Of a stretch of DNA of 11,603 bases, positions 1 through 7,913 are shown in pieces (the stretch's first letter is position 1; every line of letters begins with the position of its first letter). The position numbers and the translations under genes are program-made. This DNA comes from a bacterium (GTDB taxonomy: Bacteria; Auribacterota; Auribacteria; Auribacterales; Auribacteraceae), in NCBI GenBank assembly GCA_021161885.1, contig JAGGZS010000332.1, forward strand, positions 1 to 11,603, in the 5' to 3' direction. The notes beneath the pieces were generated by a model. The model had not been told where the DNA came from, searched no databases, and saw only the letters and a list, made by a program, of their open reading frames with translations.

Positions 1-654
1 CCTTATCTTTGATTTTAAATCTTCTAAATTTAATAAAACCTCAGGCATCCATCTATTAAAAATTAATGCTCCCTGGCTTCCACCGATGATTAATACCGTG
101 AATTTTTCATCGGCAAATATAATATTTTTCTTGTTCCCGTCTACACGAGCGGAATTTCTAATAGGAACTCCCACTCGCGAAATTTTTTTCATCGTTTCAT
201 GACGCCAATATATATCATTTCCCTTTAAACCCACAAAAATTTTTTCGGAAAATTTAGATATTTTTCTATTTACCAAACCGGGTACGCTGTTTTGTTCATG
301 AATTATAATAGTTTTCCTCAATAAAATCCCGGCAACTAACGGTGCGAATGAGACATATCCTCCGAACCCGATAATAAAATCAGGTTTTTCCTTAAAAATT
401 ATTATTAAAGAGCTAAAAATATTTTTTATCAAATAAAAACAAAAACTTATAAATTTGAACGATAATTTACGCGGTAACCCAGCCGCTCGCAGATAATAAC
501 AACGAGCCGGCCATTCACTGCAATAACCGGCATCCCTAAAAGATGTGATAAAAAACACATTTATATTTTTATCCCATCTTTGCAAAGCTTCACAAAACCC
601 TATTGCAGGAAAAACATGACCGCCTGTTCCGCCTGCGGCAATTGCCACTTTCAT
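1..654 (-). CDS. murG: UDP-N-acetylglucosamine--MurNAc-(pentapeptide) undecaprenyl-PP GlcNAc transferase MurG, 5' part only
   Basis: MurG transfers GlcNAc from UDP-GlcNAc to lipid I, giving lipid II on the inner face of the cytoplasmic membrane. I translated 218 codons without a stop from the ATG at 654 to the left edge; family members usually run about 350-370 residues, so the C-terminal third is missing because the window ends. Visible motifs are the N-terminal glycine-rich loop AAGGTGGHVFPA (residues 6-17), FGGYVSFAP (about 97-105), HEQNSVPGL (119-127), GVPIRNS in the interdomain region (about 162-168), and IIGGSQGA at 190-197, which opens the UDP-GlcNAc-binding domain. The ATG directly follows the ftsW stop (TAA then ATG, zero spacing, same frame) and has only a weak Shine-Dalgarno match, so coupled translation is likely. 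The order ftsW-murG is classical. Identification is very secure; nothing points to a frameshift. Confidence 0.97.
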   Translation of the reverse strand, partial: MKVAIAAGGTGGHVFPAIGFCEALQRWDKNINVFFITSFRDAGYCSEWPARCYYLRAAGLPRKLSFKFISFCFYLIKNIFSSLIIIFKEKPDFIIGFGGYVSFAPLVAGILLRKTIIIHEQNSVPGLVNRKISKFSEKIFVGLKGNDIYWRHETMKKISRVGVPIRNSARVDGNKKNIIFADEKFTVLIIGGSQGALIFNRWMPEVLLNLEDLKSKIR

Positions 655-1824
655 TTACGCACTCGCTAACCTTTTATATTTATACCTTATAGTATCTTTT
701 CTGGGTTTACGCTTTTTTATGATGTTGCTTTCAACACGATTATTACCATTTAAACCCACATTAACGATAATTCCAACCGCTATGAAATTAACCAATAAGT
801 TAGAACCTCCAAAACTTACAAACGGCAAGGAAATGCCTTTCGTAGGCATCAGGCCGGTAACAACGCACATATTAATAAGAGCCTGCGCGCTTATCATTAA
901 TGTAAATCCTATCACAAGGAGTTTTCCAAATTGATCTTTACACTTATACGCAACCATTATCCCGCATACGCAGAAAGTCAAGAATAACAACACAATGCCT
1001 GCCGTACCGATGAATCCAAGCTCTTCACCGATAATAGCGAATATAAAATCAGTATGCGCTTCGGGAAGATAAAAAAGTTTCTGTTTACCCTGTCCAAGCC
1101 CCACGCCGTTTAACCCGCCCGAGCCCAAAGCGATAAACGACTGAATAATCTGAAAACCGCTGCCCTTCGGGTCTTTAAACGGATCAAGAAACGCCGATAT
1201 ACGTTTCAATCTATAAGGAAACATTTTAATAAGAAAAACAAGCATTACACAGCCATTAATTACAAACAGGAAAAAATAAGTCAGCTTCATGCCCGCTATT
1301 AAATAAACAAATAAAGCTATTATCGCCAGAAGTACCGTTGTGCCTAAATCAGGCTGCTGTAAAACAAGAAATAAAACAAACCCAATAAGTAATGACGGAA
1401 AAAAAAGGCTCTTAAAAAATTCCTTTATTTTGTCCTGTTTTCTCGATAACACATCAGCAAGATATATTATCACGGCAAGTTTAGCGAATTCAGACGGCTG
1501 GAACCGTATAGGTCCTAATACAATCCATCTTGTCGCTCCTCCTGCCGTATGGGAAAAAGACCCTAACATAGTCATAGACAACAAAACAATCGATGTTAAT
1601 ATAAAAAACAACGACAGCGGTTTGAATATCCTAAACGGACAATACGAAAAAAACAAAAACGCGCAAAAACTTAACAGGAGCCATATTAACTGCTTAACTA
1701 AAAAATAATTCTCATTACCGAATTTATCCTGGGCAAGAATACCGCTTGTGCTGTAAATCATAACTATGCTTACAGCTACAAGAATAGAGATAGCCAAGAT
1801 TAATACGGATAACACTTTTTTCAT
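655..1824 (-). CDS. ftsW: Septal peptidoglycan glycosyltransferase FtsW (SEDS family)
   Basis: FtsW polymerises lipid II into glycan strands at the septum together with its transpeptidase partner, here presumably the FtsI encoded upstream. The 389-residue product is strongly hydrophobic, with about ten membrane segments. SEDS motifs are in order: GGATRWIVLGPIRFQPSEFAKL (residues 95-116), QQPDLGTT (156-163), GSGGLNGVGLGQG (234-246), YLPEAHTDFIFAIIGEELGF (252-271) and LPFVSFGGSNLL (333-344). Asp259 in HTDF matches the catalytic aspartate of FtsW/RodA. The C-terminal tail (about 360-389) is rich in Lys and Arg and should be cytoplasmic. FtsW rather than RodA is inferred from the setting between murD and murG; sequence alone separates the paralogues less well. 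The ATG lies 8 bases after the LysM gene stop, with only a weak AAAGAA upstream. Confidence 0.95.
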   Translation of the reverse strand: MKKVLSVLILAISILVAVSIVMIYSTSGILAQDKFGNENYFLVKQLIWLLLSFCAFLFFSYCPFRIFKPLSLFFILTSIVLLSMTMLGSFSHTAGGATRWIVLGPIRFQPSEFAKLAVIIYLADVLSRKQDKIKEFFKSLFFPSLLIGFVLFLVLQQPDLGTTVLLAIIALFVYLIAGMKLTYFFLFVINGCVMLVFLIKMFPYRLKRISAFLDPFKDPKGSGFQIIQSFIALGSGGLNGVGLGQGKQKLFYLPEAHTDFIFAIIGEELGFIGTAGIVLLFLTFCVCGIMVAYKCKDQFGKLLVIGFTLMISAQALINMCVVTGLMPTKGISLPFVSFGGSNLLVNFIAVGIIVNVGLNGNNRVESNIIKKRKPRKDTIRYKYKRLASA

Positions 1825-1832
1825 ATTCTTTA

Positions 1833-2516
1833 TTATTCAACCGGTATTTTTATGCGCTGCCCTTGTCGCAAAACAACATTGTCACTTATTCCGTTAATAG
1901 AACAAATATCTTTTTTGCGAACATCATATTTTTTAGCTATATTATACAATGTTTCGCCCTGCTGGACCACATGGATAGCATATGTTGTAGTTTGCCTTAC
2001 CGCAGACACGGCAACAGGTTTATAACTTTTAGTTTCTTTCTTGACAACCGTTTTGCTATATTCGGATTTTTTAGGTCTTGAAGCTGTATAAATGCTTTTG
2101 CGCTGTTGTTTGTGCGTGCCGGGCACACGCAGTCTCTGACCTACTTTTATGTCATTCACATCAGAAATATTGTTAAGCGAAGCAAGCTCATAATATGAAA
2201 CATTGTATTTTTTGCCGATTGAATACAATGTTTCCCCTTTTGAAACAAAATGGGTGGTATAATTTGTCCTGCCGATTTTATCATTCAATACAGGCATAGT
2301 TTTTTCAATGTCGCGCGACGGCATATTACTGAGCGCTTTGACTGCAGGCTGGCGAGGCGTATAAAAAGGTTGAGGCATTGTCACGCGGGCAAAACTGTCT
2401 TTTATGCGCGGTTTATGGGAGACAGTCCGTATGTTTGAGCCGCATCCGCTAAGAAAAACCACTATTAATAATACGCTAAGATGACCAACAAAAATTTCCC
2501 GTTTCCTTCTGTCCAT
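1833..2516 (-). CDS. NlpD-like lipoprotein with two LysM domains and no peptidase domain
   Basis: The 227-residue product begins with a basic N-terminus (MDRRKR), a hydrophobic stretch (about 9-22) and the lipobox LSGC, with the lipidated cysteine at 25. Gly rather than Asp follows the cysteine, which fits outer-membrane sorting. Two LysM peptidoglycan-binding domains follow: residues about 88-132 (GETLYSIGKKYNVS ... VGQRLRVPG) and about 181-226 (GETLYNIAKKYDVR ... QGQRIKIPV). The linker at 133-180 is rich in Lys, Ser and Thr. The protein ends with the second LysM: there is no M23/LytM, NlpC/P60 or amidase domain, so catalytic activity is not expected. A role in anchoring or recruiting a septal hydrolase is inference. 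The same slot between murD and ftsW is occupied by nlpD in Chlamydia as I recall it. The start is supported by AAGGAGAT four bases upstream of the ATG. I give no symbol because NlpD proper carries a LytM domain. Confidence 0.9.
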   Translation of the reverse strand: MDRRKREIFVGHLSVLLIVVFLSGCGSNIRTVSHKPRIKDSFARVTMPQPFYTPRQPAVKALSNMPSRDIEKTMPVLNDKIGRTNYTTHFVSKGETLYSIGKKYNVSYYELASLNNISDVNDIKVGQRLRVPGTHKQQRKSIYTASRPKKSEYSKTVVKKETKSYKPVAVSAVRQTTTYAIHVVQQGETLYNIAKKYDVRKKDICSINGISDNVVLRQGQRIKIPVE

Positions 2517-2520
2517 AACA

Positions 2521-2528
2521 ATCTCCTT
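2521..2528 (-). promoter_or_regulatory. Strong ribosome binding site of the LysM lipoprotein gene
   Basis: AAGGAGAT on the minus strand, four bases before the ATG at 2516. It sits in the 33-base murD-LysM gap, whose other bases are A/T-rich and show no hairpin. It is one of the best Shine-Dalgarno matches in the window and fixes the start of the gene. Confidence 0.75.
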
Positions 2529-2549
2529 GTGAATTGGTTTTTTGTTTTT

Positions 2550-3932
2550 TTAGTTATGAAAACTCAACTGTTGTAATTTTTTAACGGCTTTTTTAAACTC
2601 TCTGCCCCGATGCTCAAAATTATCATACATATCAAAACTCGCGCATGCGGGAGACAGCAGCACAATATTTCCAGGGGCGGTATGATTATATGCTTTTAAT
2701 ACAGCTTCTTCCATATTATCCGCCTTTATAATTTTTACACAATCAGAAAAAATTTTTTCATATAAAACGGTTGATTCGCCTATCAATACTACTGTTCTTA
2801 CCTTTTCGCCAATAACTTTTTTTAATTCCGTAAGATCGCTTCCTTTATCCTGTCCGCCTAAAATCAAGACTATTTTTTCGTCAAAATTGCATATTGCTTT
2901 AATCACAGCGTCAATATTTGTGGCTTTAGAATCGTTAAAAAACGTTACTCCGTTAACCGATTCAACTTTTTCAAGGCGATGTTCCAATCCTTTAAAATTT
3001 GTTATCGTGTCTTTAATAGTGATGATATCTACCGCACAGAAATATGCCGCCTGAGCCGCCATGGCGCAATTAGTAAACATATGCGCTCCGACAATTTGAA
3101 ATTCATTTTTATCAACCAAAAGTTTCCAGTCCGAATTATCTTTAAACCATAACCCGTTTTCATCGGCGTAAAAATTGTTTGGTGAACCTGATTTTCTATC
3201 GATTAAACACCAATTATCTGGAATTGAATTTTTATTTTGTATCTCAAGATAAAGTAGGCAATCTGCTTCGCGACAGATAAAAAAAGCTCCGGGCTTTAAA
3301 TTGGTTTCAATATTTAATTTCGCTTTAACATAATCGTTAAAACTATCATACCGCTCACAATGATCTGATGACACATTCGTCATTACCGCTACGTCAAGCA
3401 AACAACCGCAGAACCGCTCAAGCTGATAAGAGCTAAGCTCCATTACTGTTATTTCAGGCTGATTATCGTCTATAGCGATATCCGATAACGCCGTACCTAT
3501 ATTTCCGGCTTCAACAGATTTTTTTCCGGCATTATTAAAAATTTCATTTAAAAGTGTTACAGCGGTTGTTTTACCGTTAGTTCCAGTTACGCCTATTTTC
3601 TTATTTTTTAAAAACTGAAAAGCAAATTCCATCTCGCTTATCACATTGATCCCGTTACGGTCAGCCCATTTAATAATATTATGGGACGGATTAACTCCCG
3701 GACTGGTGATTACAGCTTCATAATCGTATTGGTTAAATGCGCTGATATCCATTTTATCATCATAAATAGAGACACCTGCATCCTGTAACCTTTGTTTATC
3801 GCCGGACGGCAGGCGGGATATATCCTGTTCCATTATACAAAAAGAAATTTTTCTGGATAAACACAACCTCGCCGCTGCTTGACCGCTTATTCCATATCCC
3901 AAAACAATATATTTTTTTAATTTAGTATCCAT
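2550..3932 (-). CDS. murD: UDP-N-acetylmuramoyl-L-alanine--D-glutamate ligase MurD
   Basis: MurD adds D-glutamate to UDP-MurNAc-L-Ala in the cytoplasm using ATP. The 460-residue length is normal. Domain 1 begins with the Rossmann-like YIVLGYGISGQAAAR (residues 8-22), which binds the UDP moiety. The ATP loop GVTGTNGKTTAV spans 114-125. ELSSYQLERF (165-174) and NVSSDHCERYDSFNDYVKAK (186-205) are typical of the central domain; Lys205 aligns with the carbamylated lysine of the Mur ligases. GLEHRLE (315-321), FFNDSKATN (331-339), ILGGQDKG (357-364) and LLSPACASFDMYDNFEHRG (425-443) complete the MurD signature, the last two in the C-terminal domain. The ATG starts four bases after the mraY stop, with AAGG inside the end of mraY. 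All expected motifs are intact. Confidence 0.97.
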   Translation of the reverse strand: MDTKLKKYIVLGYGISGQAAARLCLSRKISFCIMEQDISRLPSGDKQRLQDAGVSIYDDKMDISAFNQYDYEAVITSPGVNPSHNIIKWADRNGINVISEMEFAFQFLKNKKIGVTGTNGKTTAVTLLNEIFNNAGKKSVEAGNIGTALSDIAIDDNQPEITVMELSSYQLERFCGCLLDVAVMTNVSSDHCERYDSFNDYVKAKLNIETNLKPGAFFICREADCLLYLEIQNKNSIPDNWCLIDRKSGSPNNFYADENGLWFKDNSDWKLLVDKNEFQIVGAHMFTNCAMAAQAAYFCAVDIITIKDTITNFKGLEHRLEKVESVNGVTFFNDSKATNIDAVIKAICNFDEKIVLILGGQDKGSDLTELKKVIGEKVRTVVLIGESTVLYEKIFSDCVKIIKADNMEEAVLKAYNHTAPGNIVLLSPACASFDMYDNFEHRGREFKKAVKKLQQLSFHN

Positions 3933-3936
3933 TTAA

Positions 3937-5037
3937 TTACCTTAACTTTAACGATGCCAAACCAACTAAAGCGCAAATAATGGCAACTATCCAAAACCTG
4001 ATTGTTATTTTGGGTTCATGCCAGCCTTTCATTTCAAAATGATGATGTATCGGCGACATCAAAAATACCCTTTTTTTACGTAACTTAAACGATACGACCT
4101 GAATTATAACAGATAACGCCTCCATTACAAACACGCCCCCCACAATCAGAAGCAATAATTCATGTTTAGTAGCGATAGCCACAACGCCCATTGCCCCGCC
4201 TAAAGCCAACGACCCTGTATCGCCCATAAAAACCTGGGCAGGATAAGCGTTGTACCATAAAAAACCAAGTCCCGCTCCGGCAATAGAAGCGCAAAAAACA
4301 GCCAGTTCCCCGCATCCGGGGATGTATGGTATCTGCAGATATTTAGCAAACAATGCGTTACCCGTAACATACGATATAAACAAATACGCAAGCGAGGCCG
4401 AAATAACACATCCGATAGCCAATCCATCTAATCCGTCAGTCAAATTAACAGCGTTAGACGAGCCCACTATAACCAGCATAGTAAACAAAACCGTAAATAT
4501 GCCCATATTATTTACAACCGCAGACTTAACAAACGGAATATAAAGCTGATGCGCAAACTCTTTATTAGATGACAGAAAAAACAAATACCCCCCCACAGCA
4601 AGACCTAAAATCACCTGAGCCGATATTTTGCCTCTCGCGGATACACCCTTTGTATTTTTCCTCGCTGTTTTCAGATAATCATCCCAGAAACCAAGCATTC
4701 CCAAGTACACCGTTACTATCACGGCAATTATAATATGTTCATTTGTAATGTCCGCCCATAACAATGTAGGTATAACTATCGATAACAAAATAAGCATACC
4801 GCCCATTGTCGGCGTACCTTTTTTAGTATGATGTTTTGCGTACAAAGGCAAACACTCGTCTTTACGGATTTCCTGCCCTATTTTAAGCTGGTACAACTTT
4901 TTAATCACATACGGACCTAAAACAATACTTAATATGACAGACGTAATAGCCGCAAAAGCCGCTCTAAACGTTATATACCTAAAAACATTAAACCCAAAAA
5001 ATATATCTTTAAACGGATATAATAAATTATAAAACAT
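3937..5037 (-). CDS. mraY: Phospho-N-acetylmuramoyl-pentapeptide-transferase MraY
   Basis: MraY moves phospho-MurNAc-pentapeptide from UDP onto undecaprenyl phosphate, making lipid I, the first membrane step of the pathway. The 366-residue product has about ten hydrophobic segments. Family motifs are present in order: KKGTPTMGG (72-80), DDYLK with the paired aspartates 119-120, NLTDGLDGLA (198-207), WYNAYPAQVFMGDTGSLALG (261-280, with Asp273) and SPIHHHFEMKGWHE (328-341, the histidine loop near the active site). All predicted catalytic aspartates and the histidine triad are kept. The murF stop TAG lies three bases upstream in the same frame (TAG AAA ATG), so the start cannot move further upstream. 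A GAGGGT at 5050-5055, inside the end of murF, sits 12 bases from the ATG, which is a long spacing. Confidence 0.97.
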   Translation of the reverse strand: MFYNLLYPFKDIFFGFNVFRYITFRAAFAAITSVILSIVLGPYVIKKLYQLKIGQEIRKDECLPLYAKHHTKKGTPTMGGMLILLSIVIPTLLWADITNEHIIIAVIVTVYLGMLGFWDDYLKTARKNTKGVSARGKISAQVILGLAVGGYLFFLSSNKEFAHQLYIPFVKSAVVNNMGIFTVLFTMLVIVGSSNAVNLTDGLDGLAIGCVISASLAYLFISYVTGNALFAKYLQIPYIPGCGELAVFCASIAGAGLGFLWYNAYPAQVFMGDTGSLALGGAMGVVAIATKHELLLLIVGGVFVMEALSVIIQVVSFKLRKKRVFLMSPIHHHFEMKGWHEPKITIRFWIVAIICALVGLASLKLR

Positions 5038-5040
5038 TTT

Positions 5041-6432
5041 CTACACAACACCCTCTTTGCTATAATAATTCCTCAACTGCGAGATGACCTTTTCCAATTT
5101 ATTACCGCGCGATCCTTTAAGGAGCACAACATCATTTTTAGCGATAACATCGTTTAATACAGGAAAAAGACTGTCAACATTATCAATAGAATAAACCTGC
5201 AGAAATTCCTTTTTTATTTCCAGTCCCGCAAATTCAGCCATATACCCAACAGTAATAAATACATCTATATTGCTTTGCTCAACCTTTTTCCCTATTTGAC
5301 GATGATAATACTCGCTTTTTTCTCCCAACTCCAGCATATTAGCGAAAACCATTATTTTTTTTCCGGCTGTCTCAAACCCTGCTAATTCATTAACAGCTAT
5401 TTCTGTTGAACACGGATTAGCGTTATAAGCATCATTTATCACAAAAAAACCATCTATCTTTATAGTCTCAAGACGCATCTGAGGCGTAACCAATGCGCCT
5501 ATATTTTTTTCTATATCTTCCCACTTAAACCCCGACATTTCAATTGCAGCAACGGCAGACAAAAAATTCAGAACATTATGTTCACCCTTAACAGGTATCC
5601 TGACTTTACCCCTGTTTTTTTTCCTTATAGATAAATCAAACTCAACCGAATTGCCTGAACATTTTATGTTAACTGCCTTATAATCAGATTCAATATCACA
5701 GCCGAAAGATACAATAGAGCAAGGGGCTTTTTCCTGATATTGAGCAAAATACTTATTTTGCCTGTTTAAAATCAATTTGCTTTGATTAGTAAGATACGCG
5801 CATATCTCGGATTTAGCTTTAAAAACCCCGTATTCATCATTTAAAAACTCAATATGTGAAGCCAAAATATTGGTAACTATAACAATGTCTGGTTGAGTTA
5901 TGGCGCCTAAGCTATCCATCTCCCCAAAATGATTTATGCCCAATTCAAGCACAAGAACCTTTTTTGAACTGTCCGCCGATAAAATCGTCAAAGGAACGCC
6001 AACAAGATTATTTTCAGTACCTTTAGTAACTGTTGCCTCAACAAAATTCTGCAATATTGAGCCTATAATATCTTTTGTGGTTGTCTTGCCGTTACTGCCT
6101 GTTACAGCTATTACCTTATACCCCATTTTTTTTCGATAATAACCAGCTATATCGCCTAACGCCTTCAAGGTATCATCTACAGCTATGGCTGTAACATTTT
6201 CAGGAATACGTATATTAAGATTAGATACGACAACCGCCCCGCATTTTTTCTCAAAAGCCTGATGCAGAAAATTATGGGCGTCATAGCGTTCACCTTTTAA
6301 AGCTATAAAAAGATCGTTTTCAGCAGCCGATCGGGTATCCGTGGAAACAGCAGAAACTTCCGCGGCGGCTCCTTTATTTATTAAAGTACCTGATGTTGCC
6401 TTAATAATCTCCCGAACAGTTAGTTTTTCCAT
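5041..6432 (-). CDS. murF: UDP-N-acetylmuramoyl-tripeptide--D-alanyl-D-alanine ligase MurF
   Basis: MurF adds D-Ala-D-Ala to the UDP-MurNAc-tripeptide, finishing the cytoplasmic pentapeptide precursor. The 463-residue length is normal. The N-terminal domain has STDTRSA (30-36) and LFIALKGERYDAHNF (41-55). The ATP loop is VTGSNGKTTTKD (110-121), followed by KGTENNLVGVPLTIL (137-151), ELGINHFGEM (163-172) and FKAKSEI (204-210, holding the probable carbamylated lysine). The C-terminal domain has INDAYNANPCS (332-342), FANMLELGE (363-371) and LLKGSRGNKLE (437-447). Two positions look off-type to me: the usual GDM before the ELGE motif reads ANM, so Asn365 replaces the common Asp; and NILASHIEFLND (188-199) departs from the usual AHLE-x-x-G pattern. 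The start is two bases after the murE stop and has no clear Shine-Dalgarno sequence, which suggests translational coupling. Confidence 0.95.
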   Translation of the reverse strand: MEKLTVREIIKATSGTLINKGAAAEVSAVSTDTRSAAENDLFIALKGERYDAHNFLHQAFEKKCGAVVVSNLNIRIPENVTAIAVDDTLKALGDIAGYYRKKMGYKVIAVTGSNGKTTTKDIIGSILQNFVEATVTKGTENNLVGVPLTILSADSSKKVLVLELGINHFGEMDSLGAITQPDIVIVTNILASHIEFLNDEYGVFKAKSEICAYLTNQSKLILNRQNKYFAQYQEKAPCSIVSFGCDIESDYKAVNIKCSGNSVEFDLSIRKKNRGKVRIPVKGEHNVLNFLSAVAAIEMSGFKWEDIEKNIGALVTPQMRLETIKIDGFFVINDAYNANPCSTEIAVNELAGFETAGKKIMVFANMLELGEKSEYYHRQIGKKVEQSNIDVFITVGYMAEFAGLEIKKEFLQVYSIDNVDSLFPVLNDVIAKNDVVLLKGSRGNKLEKVISQLRNYYSKEGVV

Positions 6433-6434
6433 AT

Positions 6435-7913
6435 TTATAAAGCTGTGTAATTGTTCTCATATAAAAAACTTTTAGCCACTTGCGCGTCATTAAAACTAAA
6501 CACGCAATTACCGATAATCTGATACTTTTCATGCCCTTTGCCGGCTATTAAAAGAACATCTTCAGGATTACAATTAACGATCCCGTAATTTATAGCTTCA
6601 CGCCTATCAGAGATAACCTTATAGTTATTTTTCCAAAACCCTTTTTCAATATCTTTAATAATCCGCATAGGGTCTTCGTCTCTTGGGTTATCGGATGTTA
6701 AGACAGAAAAATCGGCGTATTTACAAGCTACCTCGCCCATAACAGGACGTTTCAGAGCGTCCCTGTTGCCTCCGCATCCAAATACCACATTTATTTTACC
6801 TTTATGGACGTTTCTTAACGTCCTTAAGGTTTGGCGGAGCGCGTCTTCAGTATGCGCGTAATCAACATAAACCGTGTAAGGCTGGGATGTAGTTATTTTC
6901 TGAAGACGTCCGGGCACGCCGTTAAAATTGACTAACGCATTTCTAATATCATCTACCGCAAATCCCATCTGAATGCCTGCGCCAATACACGCTAAGGCAT
7001 TATAAATGTTATGCCGGCCAATAAGTTTAAGTTCAAACAATGTTTTTTTACCGTTATAATTCATCGTAAAAGTAGAGCCGTTTAAATCAATTAATATATC
7101 AGAGGCAGTTAAATCGGCTGGATAATCTATACCGTAGGTTATGGTTCGTTTTTGTATTTTATCGCAAATATATCGTCCGCACGGATCGTCAGTGTTAATG
7201 ACCGCTCCCGCCAGCTTGTTTTTGCTCCGGTTTATCTGGCTAAAAAGTTTTGTTTTGCAGTCAAGATAATCTTGTATGCTTTGATGGTAATCAAGATGTT
7301 CACTTGTTAAATTGGTAAAAACGCCTATATCAAAATCGACTGCTTCAACCCTGTTCTGTTTTAAGGCGTGCGATGAAACCTCCATTATCACTGTATCAAC
7401 ACTCTCATCAACCATTTTAGATAATAAATAATGAATGAACGGAGCCTCTGGAGTAGTCATATTAGCCCGATAAAAATAATCCGTGAATCTGTATTCGATT
7501 GTGCCCATTAACCCTGTAATCTGTCCGGTTTTTTTTGCAACTGCTTCAATCATATGGGAGACGGTAGTCTTGCCGTTAGTGCCTGTTATTCCGATAACAT
7601 TTAGTTTTGCCGATGAGTTGCCGTAAAAACTGTTCGCAAACAAGGCGAGAGCAATACGGGCGTCATCAACCTCAACCCATGCGCATCCATCAATTAAATC
7701 CATATAATCTTCAGATACAATAACGTTAGCGCCCCTGCCCAATGCTTCCTGTATAAAATCGTATCCGTTGAACCTATTGCCTTTTACAGCCGCAAAAATA
7801 AAATTTTTCCTTACTTTTCGTGAATCGGATGTAATTCCCTGAACCTGAATATCTATATTTCCAATAACGTTTCGGTGCTCAACATTCTTTAATACATCTC
7901 TAAGAGTTATCAT
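6435..7913 (-). CDS. murE: UDP-N-acetylmuramoyl-L-alanyl-D-glutamate--2,6-diaminopimelate ligase MurE
   Basis: MurE adds the third stem-peptide residue to UDP-MurNAc-L-Ala-D-Glu. The 492-residue product shows GITSDSRKV (26-34), the ATP loop GITGTNGKTTVSHM (108-121), MTTPEAP (152-158), MEVSSHAL (177-184), FTNLTSEHLDYH (199-210), Lys220 in DCKTKLF as the likely carbamylated lysine, VYVDYAHTEDAL (348-359), FGCGGNRD (378-385) and AGKGHEKYQ (457-465). TSDNPRDEDP at 407-416 contains DNPR, the signature for meso-diaminopimelate rather than L-lysine, so the wall is predicted to be of the mDAP type. The gene overlaps the end of ftsI by 14 bases, and its strong AGGAGGT ribosome binding site lies within ftsI codons. 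No motif is missing. Confidence 0.97.
   Translation of the reverse strand: MITLRDVLKNVEHRNVIGNIDIQVQGITSDSRKVRKNFIFAAVKGNRFNGYDFIQEALGRGANVIVSEDYMDLIDGCAWVEVDDARIALALFANSFYGNSSAKLNVIGITGTNGKTTVSHMIEAVAKKTGQITGLMGTIEYRFTDYFYRANMTTPEAPFIHYLLSKMVDESVDTVIMEVSSHALKQNRVEAVDFDIGVFTNLTSEHLDYHQSIQDYLDCKTKLFSQINRSKNKLAGAVINTDDPCGRYICDKIQKRTITYGIDYPADLTASDILIDLNGSTFTMNYNGKKTLFELKLIGRHNIYNALACIGAGIQMGFAVDDIRNALVNFNGVPGRLQKITTSQPYTVYVDYAHTEDALRQTLRTLRNVHKGKINVVFGCGGNRDALKRPVMGEVACKYADFSVLTSDNPRDEDPMRIIKDIEKGFWKNNYKVISDRREAINYGIVNCNPEDVLLIAGKGHEKYQIIGNCVFSFNDAQVAKSFLYENNYTAL

Noticed and set aside
719..2438. Several plus-strand open frames of 60-120 codons opposite ftsW and the LysM gene
   Set aside because: They lie wholly antisense to well-supported genes, have low-complexity or unlikely protein composition and no ribosome binding context; they are shadows of the coding strand.
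2531..2551. T-rich run between murD and the LysM gene
   Set aside because: It is T-rich only on the plus strand; the transcript is A-rich there, and no stem precedes it.
4200..4543. Open frames on both strands within mraY, and similar ones within murF, ftsI and rsmH
   Set aside because: All overlap intact genes with complete family motifs and show no motif of their own.
5035..5043. Possible MurF-MraY fusion by read-through of an in-frame TAG
   Set aside because: MraY and MurF are normally separate, both ends match family ends, and nothing suggests stop-codon reassignment; TAG also ends ftsI where expected.
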